Assembly: GCA_963530515.1 (NCBI GenBank)
Contig: CAUSEC010000008.1
Span: 85,820-149,819 of the forward strand
DNA length: 64,000 nucleotides
Origin: CBFFRJ01 sp963530515
GTDB taxonomy: Bacteria; Pseudomonadota; Gammaproteobacteria; Enterobacterales; Enterobacteriaceae
Reading direction: 5' to 3'
Shown here: piece by piece, positions 51,086-59,739 of the stretch
Position numbering within the stretch: position 1 is the stretch's first letter
Layout: every line of letters begins with the position of its first letter
Made by a program: the position numbers and the translations under genes
Notes under the pieces: model-generated
Seen by the model: the letters and a program-made list of their open reading frames with translations, nothing else
Told to the model about the DNA's origin: nothing
The model's database searches: none

Positions 51086-51757
51086 TCAGGCAATATTCAG
51101 GTACTTGTGCGTTTGCATCGACAGACGCCAGTTGCGGGCAATGCAGGTTTCGATGCACAGGCGTGTGGCATCGTCTTTCTGGCTGATAGGCTGAAGGGCA
51201 ATCACCCGGTGCTTGTCATCCGTCAGTTGCGTCAACAATTCGTCCAGCGCTTCAATGTCACGCATACGCCCGACCGGGTGTTTAATTTCGTCTGCGCGTT
51301 CCAGCGCCTGCTGGAGGATGTCATACCCACCACGCATGTTCACTTTTGGTGAGACCGTGACCCAGGTCGCGTGAGAGGTACGAACTTCATGGGTACCGCT
51401 GGTTTCAATCTGGCAACTGAAGCCGTTTTTCTCCAGCAGATGCGTGAGTGGGATCAGGTCATGAATGCAAGGTTCGCCGCCGGTGATAACGACATGGCGA
51501 GCCGTCCAGCCCTGGCGCTCAATAATCGCCAGCAAATCTTCACTGGTCGCCGCACCCCACTTATCGTTTTCTTTGGTTTTGGCCAGAATGCTATAGAGGG
51601 AGATTTCCCGATCTTCAAGCTTATCCCAGGTGTGTTTGGTGTCGCACCAGGCGCAACCCACCGGGCATCCCTGTAAACGAATAAAAATGGCGGGGACGCC
51701 AGTAAAGTAACCCTCACCTTGCAGGGTCTGGAACATCTCATTAATCGGGTACTGCAT
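51086..51757 (-). CDS. queE: QueE, 7-carboxy-7-deazaguanine synthase
   Basis: 223 residues, a radical-SAM enzyme converting the QueD product to CDG in queuosine synthesis. The cluster motif is GCPVGCAWCD (CX3CX2C), then VVITGGEPC and QIETSGTHEV. ATG 51757 matches the E. coli start; two codons upstream are also open. In E. coli CRISPR2 lies between ygcE and queE; none is here. Confidence 0.96.
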   Translation of the reverse strand: MQYPINEMFQTLQGEGYFTGVPAIFIRLQGCPVGCAWCDTKHTWDKLEDREISLYSILAKTKENDKWGAATSEDLLAIIERQGWTARHVVITGGEPCIHDLIPLTHLLEKNGFSCQIETSGTHEVRTSHATWVTVSPKVNMRGGYDILQQALERADEIKHPVGRMRDIEALDELLTQLTDDKHRVIALQPISQKDDATRLCIETCIARNWRLSMQTHKYLNIA

Positions 51758-51763
51758 CATCAA

Positions 51764-52175
51764 CTCAATCTCAGGAACAAACGGTAATTATTGCAGATTT
51801 CGCCATTGAGGGCGAGCTGCCAGGTTGGCAATTGTTGCGTAATTGTCTCCGGGATTAAGCCAAAATGCTGACATTAATTAGATACCCAAGTCTATCTTAT
51901 TTGTAATTAATTATTTCCATAACGATAATTAAGTTAATATTTATCCCAAAATTAAATTTCAAAATTAAAAATAAAAATCAATAAATACAACACATTATAA
52001 ATATTTTATTTTTTATTGAATTACTAACAGATAATATTTGTCGAATAACTCACGTCCTAAATCTGAACCTTAAAATAACCTTAAGAATTCCGTTTTTTTC
52101 CAGATACGTTATTTAAGCATTGTTTAATTATCGCCAAATACAATCCGCCGAATGCACAACAAAGAGCACGCGATA
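51764..52175. other. AT-rich intergenic region with no gene
   Basis: About 400 bases between queE and the next gene. From about 51880 it is extremely AT-rich (runs of TAATTAATTA, AAAATTAAAAATAAAAAT, TTATTTTTTATTG). No open frame or clear hairpin. It likely holds the queE promoter and the promoter of the SDR gene and has the composition favoured by H-NS. Confidence 0.6.
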
Positions 52176-53285
52176 ATGAATACTCTCTTGATAACAGGTG
52201 TCACCGGTTTCCTCGGTGGCGCAGTGTTTGAAAAAATACTGAATGATGATAGCCAAATCAATTATTTACTTTTAGTCAGGGCAACGGACGGTCAGGCTGG
52301 CGTGGAGCGCGTAAAAGAAAACATGCGCAAATTCAACATCAGCGAAGAGCGACTGAGCTCGCTGACCGCTGAGCATATCCTTCTCGGCGATTTAGGCACG
52401 CCGGAGCATTTTCTTGAAGACCCACGACTGGACGATGTCACCCATGTGCTGAACTGCGCGGCTGTCGCTTCATTCGGCAGCAATCCGCTGATCTGGAAAG
52501 TGAACGTGGAAGGCACCCTGGCCTTTGCCGGGCGCATGGCGAAAGTAAAAGGGTTGCAGCGTTTTCTGCACGTGGGTACCGCCATGTCCTGCGCACCGGA
52601 AGCGGACTCACTGGTGTTCGAGAGCCGTGAGTTCAAAGAGAACGCCGAGCATCTGGTGGAATACACCCACTCTAAATCCACCATTGAGCATCTGATGCGT
52701 AAAACGTATCCCGAGCTGCCGCTGGTTATCGCGCGTCCATCGATTGTTGTGGGTCACACACACTTTGGCTGCCAGCCCTCCAGCAGTATTTTTTGGGTCT
52801 TCAGCATGGCGCTGATGCTGCAAAAATTCATGTGCTCACTGGATGACCGCATTGATGTGGTGCCAGTGGACTATTGTGCTGATGCACTGATCATGCTGCT
52901 GAAAAGCGACATCCCGGCGGGGGAAGTAATCCATATTTCCGCAGGGGAAGAGAACAGCGTGAAGTTTGCGGATATCGATGCGGCAATGGCGCGTGCACTG
53001 GAAACCGTGCCGGTGAAAGATGTCTACACGCAGGTCAGCTATGAAACGCTGGTGAAGATGCGCCGCGAGTTGAAAACTATCTTCGGGCCTTGCAACGAAC
53101 GCCTGATGCTCAAAGCAATGCGGTTATATGGTGCATTTGCGATGCTCAACGTCCGCTTTAGCAATGACAAGCTGATTGAACTGGGGATGCCAAAACCACC
53201 CCGTTTTACTGACTATATCGCGCGTTGCGTTCAGACCACTCAGGGCCTGACTATTCCGCAGCAAATGGCGGTCGATTTTAAATAA
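52176..53285 (+). CDS. Thioester-reductase-like SDR (NAD-binding_4 family)
   Basis: A 369-residue extended SDR. The cofactor site LLITGVTGFLGGAVFEKIL, VLNCAAVASFG and NVEGTLAFAGRM, catalytic YTHSKSTIEHLM and IARPSIVVGHTHFG resemble thioester reductase/fatty acyl-CoA reductase domains (male-sterility family) rather than simple sugar SDRs. The C-terminal third is a separate helical domain. ATG 52176 is used; the ribosome-binding site is weak. It stands alone between queE and eno behind a long AT-rich region. Substrate unknown. Confidence 0.8.
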   Translation: MNTLLITGVTGFLGGAVFEKILNDDSQINYLLLVRATDGQAGVERVKENMRKFNISEERLSSLTAEHILLGDLGTPEHFLEDPRLDDVTHVLNCAAVASFGSNPLIWKVNVEGTLAFAGRMAKVKGLQRFLHVGTAMSCAPEADSLVFESREFKENAEHLVEYTHSKSTIEHLMRKTYPELPLVIARPSIVVGHTHFGCQPSSSIFWVFSMALMLQKFMCSLDDRIDVVPVDYCADALIMLLKSDIPAGEVIHISAGEENSVKFADIDAAMARALETVPVKDVYTQVSYETLVKMRRELKTIFGPCNERLMLKAMRLYGAFAMLNVRFSNDKLIELGMPKPPRFTDYIARCVQTTQGLTIPQQMAVDFK

Positions 53286-53302
53286 CGATGCGTGCAGGTA
53301 AA

Positions 53303-53332
53303 AAAAATGCCAGTCCGAAGACTGGCATTTTT
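53303..53332. terminator. Bidirectional terminator between the SDR gene and eno
   Basis: AAAAATGCCAGTC (53303-53315) pairs perfectly with GACTGGCATTTTT (53320-53332) around a CGAA loop. Confidence 0.93.
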
Positions 53333-53354
53333 ATTTCAGAGATAAACAGTCAGA

Positions 53355-54650
53355 TTACTGACCTTTGATCTCTTTACGGCCGTTGTACGGTGCTTGTTCG
53401 CCCAGTGCTTCTTCGATACGAATCAGCTGGTTGTACTTAGCAACACGGTCAGAACGGCTCATAGAACCCGTTTTGATCTGGCCAGCAGCGGTACCAACAG
53501 CCAGATCGGCAATGGTAGCGTCTTCAGTTTCGCCAGAACGGTGAGAGATGACAGCGGTGTAGCCAGCGTCTTTCGCCATTTTGATCGCAGCCAGAGTTTC
53601 GGTCAGAGAACCGATCTGGTTGAATTTGATCAGGATGGAGTTAACGATGCCTTTCTCGATGCCTTCTTTCAGGATCTTGGTGTTGGTTACGAACAGGTCG
53701 TCACCAACCAGCTGGATTTTGTCGCCCAGTACTTTAGTCTGGTATGCGAAGCCAGCCCAGTCAGACTCGTCCAGACCGTCTTCGATAGATACGATTGGGT
53801 ACTGTTTGGTCAGGTCTTCCAGGAAGTGAGTGAACTCTTCGGAGGTGAACGCTTTGTTGCCTTCGCCAGCCAGAACGTATTTACCGTCTTTGTAGAATTC
53901 AGATGCTGCACAGTCCATCGCCAGGGTGATGTCTTTGCCCAGCTCGTAGCCAGCAGCTTTTACTGCTTCTGCGATAACGGCCAGCGCTTCTGCGTTAGAA
54001 CCCAGGTTTGGCGCATAGCCACCTTCGTCACCAACAGCAGTGTTCATACCTTTAGCTTTCAGAACTTTAGCCAGGTTGTGGAACACTTCAGAACCCATAC
54101 GTACGGCTTCTTTCAGGGATTTCGCGCCAACTGGCTGAATCATGAATTCCTGAATATCAACGTTGTTGTCTGCGTGCTCACCACCGTTGATGATGTTCAT
54201 CATTGGTACAGGCATGGAGTATTTGCCTGGGGTGCCGTTCAGTTCAGCGATGTGCTCGAACAGTGGCATACCTTTCGCAGCAGCAGCCGCTTTGGCGTTT
54301 GCCAGAGAAACTGCCAGGATTGCGTTCGCACCGAAGTTAGATTTGTTTTCAGTACCGTCCAGATCGATCATGATCTTGTCGATGCCAGCCTGGTCTTTGG
54401 CGTCTTTGCCAAGGATTGCCTGAGCAATAGGACCGTTTACAGCGCCAACCGCTTTCAGTACGCCTTTGCCCAGGAAGCGGGATTTGTCGCCATCGCGCAG
54501 TTCCAGCGCTTCGCGAGAACCAGTAGAAGCACCTGATGGAGCAGCAGCCATACCAACGAAACCACCTTCCAGGTGAACTTCGGCTTCAACGGTCGGGTTA
54601 CCACGGGAGTCGATGATTTCACGACCGATGACTTTAACGATTTTGGACAT
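53355..54650 (-). CDS. eno: Eno, enolase
   Basis: 431 residues. It converts 2-phosphoglycerate to phosphoenolpyruvate and is a component of the RNA degradosome. Metal and catalytic motifs: PSGASTGSREALE, GDEGGYAPN, AMDCAASEFY, SIEDGLDE, VGDDLFVTN, ILIKFNQIG and SHRSGETED. ATG 54650 follows GAGGAAAA. Codon use is that of a highly expressed gene. Downstream of pyrG, from which it can be co-transcribed. Confidence 0.98.
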   Translation of the reverse strand: MSKIVKVIGREIIDSRGNPTVEAEVHLEGGFVGMAAAPSGASTGSREALELRDGDKSRFLGKGVLKAVGAVNGPIAQAILGKDAKDQAGIDKIMIDLDGTENKSNFGANAILAVSLANAKAAAAAKGMPLFEHIAELNGTPGKYSMPVPMMNIINGGEHADNNVDIQEFMIQPVGAKSLKEAVRMGSEVFHNLAKVLKAKGMNTAVGDEGGYAPNLGSNAEALAVIAEAVKAAGYELGKDITLAMDCAASEFYKDGKYVLAGEGNKAFTSEEFTHFLEDLTKQYPIVSIEDGLDESDWAGFAYQTKVLGDKIQLVGDDLFVTNTKILKEGIEKGIVNSILIKFNQIGSLTETLAAIKMAKDAGYTAVISHRSGETEDATIADLAVGTAAGQIKTGSMSRSDRVAKYNQLIRIEEALGEQAPYNGRKEIKGQ

Positions 54651-54692
54651 TAGATTTTCCTCAGTACAAGTTAAACTAAAACTCCAGACAAA

Positions 54693-54717
54693 CAACGCGT
54701 ACCAAAGGTACGCGTTG
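54693..54717 (-). terminator. Strong hairpin in the pyrG-eno intergenic region
   Basis: CAACGCGTACC and GGTACGCGTTG form a perfect 11-bp stem with a three-base loop. The T run that follows on the minus strand is short (TTGTTTG), so it probably attenuates or marks an RNA end rather than fully terminates. Confidence 0.55.
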
Positions 54718-54732
54718 CCGTTCTAACTTTTT

Positions 54733-56370
54733 TTACTTCGCCTGACGCTTCTGGTAGTCGCTGGCGGCCTTCACGAAGCCTGCAAACAGCGGATGCCCGT
54801 CACGTGGCGTTGAAGTAAATTCCGGGTGGAACTGGCAGGCGACAAACCACGGATGGTTTGGCACTTCAATGATCTCGACTAACTGATCATCCCCGGAGCG
54901 GCCCGCAACACGCAGGCCCGCGGCTTCAATAGGTTTCAACAACATGTTGTTGACTTCATAGCGGTGACGATGGCGCTCGGTGATGACCGGCTCGCCGTAC
55001 AGCTTGCGAACCACGCTATCGTCAGACAGCTGGCAGGCCTGTGCGCCAAGACGCATGGTGCCACCCAGATCGCTCTTCTCGGTACGGACTTCGACGTTAC
55101 CTTCTTCGTCACGCCATTCAGTGATAAGCGCCACAACAGGGTACTTACAGTCTGGCACAAATTCCGTAGAGTTCGCGTTTTCCATTCCCGCTACGTTGCG
55201 CGCAAATTCGATCAGCGCAACCTGCATACCCAGACAGATGCCGAGGTATGGAATATTGTTTTCACGCGCATAGCGCGCGGTGGCGATCTTGCCTTCAACA
55301 CCACGGTAGCCGAAGCCGCCAGGGATAAGGATAGCATCCAGATCTTTCAGGATTTCAACGCCACGCGTTTCAACATCCTGCGAATCAATCAGCTTGATGT
55401 TCACGGAAACACGGTTCTTCAGACCACCGTGTTTCAGCGCTTCGATCACTGACTTATAGGCATCCGGCAGTTCAATGTACTTGCCGACCATACCGATAGT
55501 CACTTCGCCTGCCGGGTTGGCTTCTTCATAAATAACCTGTTCCCATTCAGACAGGTTCGCTTCCGGACAGTTCAAGCTGAATCGTTTACAAATATAATCG
55601 TCCAGGCCCTGAGATTTCAACAGGCCCGGGATTTTATAAATGGAATCGACATCTTTCATTGAAATAACGGCTTTTTCAGGCACGTTACAGAACAATGCAA
55701 TTTTCGCACGTTCGTTCGCCGGAACCGCGCGATCGGAGCGGCAAACCAGGATATCTGGCTGAATACCAATAGAGAGCAGCTCTTTCACAGAGTGCTGAGT
55801 CGGCTTGGTTTTCACTTCACCTGCGGCGGCCATGTACGGCACCAGAGTCAGGTGCATGAACAGCGCGTGCTCCCGGCCAATATCTACCGCCAGCTGACGA
55901 ATCGCTTCCAGGAATGGCAGGGATTCGATATCACCCACGGTACCGCCGATTTCAACCAGCACCACGTCGTGGCCTTCGCCACCCGCAACAATGCGTTCTT
56001 TGATTGCGTTAGTGATGTGCGGGATAACCTGAACGGTTGCACCCAGGTAGTCACCACGGCGCTCTTTACGCAGAACGTCGGAGTAGATGCGGCCAGTCGT
56101 GAAGTTGTTACGACGGGTCATTTTGGTGCGGATGAAACGCTCGTAGTGGCCAAGATCCAGATCGGTTTCAGCGCCGTCTTCAGTAACGAACACTTCCCCG
56201 TGTTGGATTGGGCTCATGGTGCCCGGATCGACGTTGATGTACGGATCCAGTTTCATCATGGTCACATTGAGGCCACGGGCTTCAAGAATGGCTGCGAGGG
56301 AGGCTGCGGCAATGCCTTTACCCAGAGAGGATACGACCCCGCCGGTCACAAAAATATAGTTCGTTGTCAT
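54733..56370 (-). CDS. pyrG: PyrG, CTP synthase
   Basis: 545 residues. It aminates UTP to CTP. Synthase domain: TGGVVSSLGKGIAAASL P-loop and IGGTVGDIESLPFLEA; glutaminase domain with the nucleophile in YLGICLGMQVALIEFAR and the late ANSTEFVPDC and CQFHPEFTSTP. The 223 bases before it contain no gene; a palindrome CAAGCGCTTG lies at 56540-56549. Confidence 0.98.
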   Translation of the reverse strand: MTTNYIFVTGGVVSSLGKGIAAASLAAILEARGLNVTMMKLDPYINVDPGTMSPIQHGEVFVTEDGAETDLDLGHYERFIRTKMTRRNNFTTGRIYSDVLRKERRGDYLGATVQVIPHITNAIKERIVAGGEGHDVVLVEIGGTVGDIESLPFLEAIRQLAVDIGREHALFMHLTLVPYMAAAGEVKTKPTQHSVKELLSIGIQPDILVCRSDRAVPANERAKIALFCNVPEKAVISMKDVDSIYKIPGLLKSQGLDDYICKRFSLNCPEANLSEWEQVIYEEANPAGEVTIGMVGKYIELPDAYKSVIEALKHGGLKNRVSVNIKLIDSQDVETRGVEILKDLDAILIPGGFGYRGVEGKIATARYARENNIPYLGICLGMQVALIEFARNVAGMENANSTEFVPDCKYPVVALITEWRDEEGNVEVRTEKSDLGGTMRLGAQACQLSDDSVVRKLYGEPVITERHRHRYEVNNMLLKPIEAAGLRVAGRSGDDQLVEIIEVPNHPWFVACQFHPEFTSTPRDGHPLFAGFVKAASDYQKRQAK

Positions 56371-56593
56371 GCTGAACCTGAGAAGTTAGGGTGAAACGAT
56401 GGAATAACCAGGACGGGAAAGTAGTATACCCGAACACGGCGAGCGCCACAAACTTTCATTCTCCGTCCCCATTCCAGGCCATGACAAACATAAGGAGTGA
56501 GAAAATAGCCCCTTTTGGGTAAATGTTTTTGACGCAAATCAAGCGCTTGTCATTTAAAAAATCACACAAATTGCGCTTGATCGCAAAATCTCG

Positions 56594-57385
56594 TTAGAGA
56601 TCAGATTCCTGGCGCTTTACTTCCTGCCAGACTTCTTCCATCGTTTCGAGGTCAATTCCGCTCATTTCCAGGCCTCGCGAGGCGACAATCCGCTCAACTT
56701 CGCGAAAGCGTCGTTCGAATTTTAGGTTGGCTTTTTGCAGGGCGGTTTCCGCTTTTACACCCAGGTGGCGAGAAAGGTTGACGGTCGCAAACAGCAGGTC
56801 GCCCATCTCTTCCTCAAGCTTTGCTTCATCCACTACCGCCTGCTGCGCTTCGTGCATGACTTCGTCAATCTCTTCGTGCACTTTATCCAGCACAGGGCCG
56901 AGGGAGGTCCAGTCAAAACCGACGGCGGAGCAGCGCTTCTGGATTTTATGCGCGCGCATCAGCGCGGGCAGGCTCAGTGGAATATCATCCAGCGCCGAGT
57001 GCTGGGATCTTTCCGCTCGCTCGGCGCTTTTGATCTGCTCCCAGCGGGCCAGCACCTCAGCGCTGTTCCCTGCGGTGGCATCGCCGAAGATATGGGGATG
57101 ACGGCGCTCAAGCTTGTCGCTGATGGCAGCGCAGATATCGTCAAAGTTAAAGCGCCCCTCTTCCTGCGCCATTTGCGCATAGAACACCACCTGGAACAGC
57201 AGATCGCCCAGCTCGCCGCGCAGGTCGTCAAAATCTTCGCGGGAAATAGCGTCCAGCACCTCATAGGTCTCTTCGAGGGTATAAGGCGCGATGGTGGCGA
57301 AAGTCTGCTCTTTGTCCCACGGGCAGCCGTTTTCCGGGTCGCGCAGGCGTTTCATGATGCCAAGCAGGCGGTCGATTTGAGTCAT
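56594..57385 (-). CDS. mazG: MazG, nucleoside triphosphate pyrophosphohydrolase
   Basis: 263 residues, same as E. coli. Two MazG folds; the metal motifs YTLEETYEVLDAI...LRGELGDLLFQV and the second EEEMGDLLFATVNLSRHLG. It hydrolyses NTPs and lowers ppGpp in E. coli. ATG 57385 has GGAAAA before it. The mazE and mazF genes that separate relA and mazG in E. coli are missing; only a REP element lies between. Confidence 0.96.
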   Translation of the reverse strand: MTQIDRLLGIMKRLRDPENGCPWDKEQTFATIAPYTLEETYEVLDAISREDFDDLRGELGDLLFQVVFYAQMAQEEGRFNFDDICAAISDKLERRHPHIFGDATAGNSAEVLARWEQIKSAERAERSQHSALDDIPLSLPALMRAHKIQKRCSAVGFDWTSLGPVLDKVHEEIDEVMHEAQQAVVDEAKLEEEMGDLLFATVNLSRHLGVKAETALQKANLKFERRFREVERIVASRGLEMSGIDLETMEEVWQEVKRQESDL

Positions 57386-57408
57386 AGTGTTTTCCATTAA
57401 AAAAACAA

Positions 57409-57442
57409 GCCGGGCGGCGGCAAAGCCTTACCCGGCCTACAG
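57409..57442. repeat. REP element between relA and mazG
   Basis: GCCGGGCGGCGGCAAAGCCT followed by TACCCGGCCTAC matches a REP unit. It fills nearly the whole 67-base relA-mazG spacer. Confidence 0.85.
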
Positions 57443-57452
57443 AAGAGTGTGT

Positions 57453-59687
57453 TTAACCGCCGTGCAGACGACGCGCGTCTATCACATCCGGCACCTGGTT
57501 CAGTTTGCCGAGCACGCGGCCCAGCACCTGCAGGTTGTAGATTTCGATGTTCATGTCGATAGTGGCAAGCTGCTGTTTGGTATCACTGCGGCTGGCCACA
57601 CCCAGTACGTTGACCTTCTCGTTGGCGAGGATCGTGGTGATATCGCGCAACAGGCCGCTGCGATCGTTAGCAGTCACGCGCACCACCAGCGAATAGCCCG
57701 CAGAGTAGCTTTCACCCCAGACGGCATCCACCAGGCGCTCCGGCGCATGGGCGCGCAGTTCATGAAGCTGATCGCAGTCCGCGCGGTGGATGGAAATCCC
57801 CCTGCCCTGCGTGATAAAGCCAACAATTTCATCTCCCGGAATCGGCTGGCAGCAGCGCGCAATGTGATGCATCAGATTGCCCACGCCTTCAACCACCACG
57901 CGGCCGTTATCTTTGCTGCGGGTTTGCGGGGCGTAGGTTTTCTGCTGCAGCTGTTTCAGTGCCGCGGCATCCTGTTCGGCGGCGCTCGGTTTATTGAACT
58001 GCGACTGCAGGAAGTTGACCATCTGGTTAAGACGAATATCGCCGCCGCCAATGGCCGCCAGCAGCTCTTCCAGATCGTTAAAGTTGTAACGTGGGAGAAG
58101 CTGTTTCTCCGCCTCTTTCAGGCTGATGCCAAGATGCGCCAGCTCGTCGTCCAGGATTTGACGACCCGCCAGAATGTTTTTGTCCCGGTCCTGTTTACGG
58201 AACCAGTTGTGGATTTTGGAACGTCCACGGCTGGTCGTCACATAACCCAGGTTCGGGTTCAGCCAGTCACGGCTGGGGTTCGGCTGCTTCTGGGTGATGA
58301 TTTCAATCTGGTCGCCCATCTGCAACTGGTAGGTGAAGGGCACAATACGCCCGCCAATTTTTGCCCCGATGCAGCGGTGCCCCACATCGCTGTGAATGTG
58401 GTAAGCAAAGTCCAGCGGCGTGGAGCCTGCGGGCAGGTCAACCACATCGCCTTTTGGCGTAAACACGTAAACCCGATCGTCAAAGACCTGGCTGCGCACT
58501 TCGTCGAGCATTTCGCCGGAATCGGCCATCTCCTCCTGCCACGCAATCAGTTTACGCAGCCAGGCAATGCGGTCTTCATGGCTGGAGCGTGGTCCCGGTG
58601 TCGCCGTGCCTTCTTTGTACTTCCAGTGTGCGGCAACGCCCAGTTCGGCGTCTTCGTGCATCTGTTTGGTACGAATCTGGATTTCTACGATTTTGCCGCC
58701 AGGCCCCAGCACGACGGTGTGGATTGACTGATAACCGTTCGGTTTCGGGTTGGCGACATAGTCATCGAATTCATCCGGCAGATGGCGGAAATGGGTATGC
58801 ACAATCCCCAGCGCGGCATAGCAGTCCTGTAAGCGTTCGGCGACAATGCGCACCGCCCGCACGTCGAACAGTTCATCAAAGGCAAGATGCTTCTTCTGCA
58901 TTTTGCGCCAGATGCTGTAAATGTGCTTCGGACGGCCATAAACCTCGGCTTTGACGCCTTCATTTTTGATTTCTGAGCGCAGATGACCGACGAATTCGTC
59001 GATGTAGTGCTCACGGTCGATACGGCGCTCGTGCAGCAGTTTGGCAATGCGTTTGTATTCCGCCGGGTGCAGATAACGGAAGCAGTAGTCTTCCAGCTCC
59101 CATTTGAGCTGACCAATCCCGAGGCGGTTCGCCAGCGGCGCATAGATATTGGTACATTCTTTGGCCGCCAGTACGCGCTCATCTTCCGGGGCGTCTTTCA
59201 CTTCACGCAGGTGGGCGACGCGTTCGGCAAGCTTAATAACCACGCAGCGGAAATCGTCGACCATCGCCAGCAGCATACGACGCACGTTATCCACCTGTTC
59301 GGAGGAGACGGAATCGGTATGGGTCGCTTTGAGCTGACGAATGGCTGCCATATCGCGCACGCCGTGGATCAGGTCAACAATCGAATTGCCGACGCTTTCG
59401 CGCAGCACATCTTCACTGACGACGTCAGCATCCGCCAGCGGGAACAGCATCGCCGCTCGCAGGGTGTCGATGTCCATACTGAGCATGGAGAGGATTTCCA
59501 CCATCTCGACGCCGCGCCAGAGCAGTAATTCAGCGTCCGGGTGTCCCTGCGTTTGTCGCAGACAATATTCCCAGGTTTCGGTTAAGCGTTCACACGACGG
59601 CTGACTGGAGATACCCAGACTGGCGATCCATTTTTTAGGATCGAATTCACCCGCTTTATTCAAATGCGCACTTCTTACCGCAACCAT
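57453..59687 (-). CDS. relA: RelA, (p)ppGpp synthetase I
   Basis: 744 residues, as in E. coli. Ribosome-associated, activated by uncharged tRNA. The pseudo-hydrolase domain lacks the HD pair (MLFPLADADVV in its place). The synthetase has RPKHIYSIWRKMQKK and NGYQSIHTVV; the TGS domain is DRVYVFTPKGDVVDLPAGSTPLDFAYHIHS; a zinc-finger region with ARCCQPIPGD and a C-terminal ACT domain (VVRVTANDRSGLLRDITTIL) follow. Confidence 0.98.
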   Translation of the reverse strand: MVAVRSAHLNKAGEFDPKKWIASLGISSQPSCERLTETWEYCLRQTQGHPDAELLLWRGVEMVEILSMLSMDIDTLRAAMLFPLADADVVSEDVLRESVGNSIVDLIHGVRDMAAIRQLKATHTDSVSSEQVDNVRRMLLAMVDDFRCVVIKLAERVAHLREVKDAPEDERVLAAKECTNIYAPLANRLGIGQLKWELEDYCFRYLHPAEYKRIAKLLHERRIDREHYIDEFVGHLRSEIKNEGVKAEVYGRPKHIYSIWRKMQKKHLAFDELFDVRAVRIVAERLQDCYAALGIVHTHFRHLPDEFDDYVANPKPNGYQSIHTVVLGPGGKIVEIQIRTKQMHEDAELGVAAHWKYKEGTATPGPRSSHEDRIAWLRKLIAWQEEMADSGEMLDEVRSQVFDDRVYVFTPKGDVVDLPAGSTPLDFAYHIHSDVGHRCIGAKIGGRIVPFTYQLQMGDQIEIITQKQPNPSRDWLNPNLGYVTTSRGRSKIHNWFRKQDRDKNILAGRQILDDELAHLGISLKEAEKQLLPRYNFNDLEELLAAIGGGDIRLNQMVNFLQSQFNKPSAAEQDAAALKQLQQKTYAPQTRSKDNGRVVVEGVGNLMHHIARCCQPIPGDEIVGFITQGRGISIHRADCDQLHELRAHAPERLVDAVWGESYSAGYSLVVRVTANDRSGLLRDITTILANEKVNVLGVASRSDTKQQLATIDMNIEIYNLQVLGRVLGKLNQVPDVIDARRLHGG

Positions 59688-59739
59688 CGTCCTCTCCTTT
59701 AAGGGACCGGGCCTGCCGAATTCGGCAAGCCGAAATTAA

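Noticed and set aside
53394..54536. Long plus-strand open frame of 380 codons antisense to eno
   Set aside because: It is a shadow of the biased codon use of eno; composition (many Phe, Val, Gln) is not protein-like and no start signal is visible.
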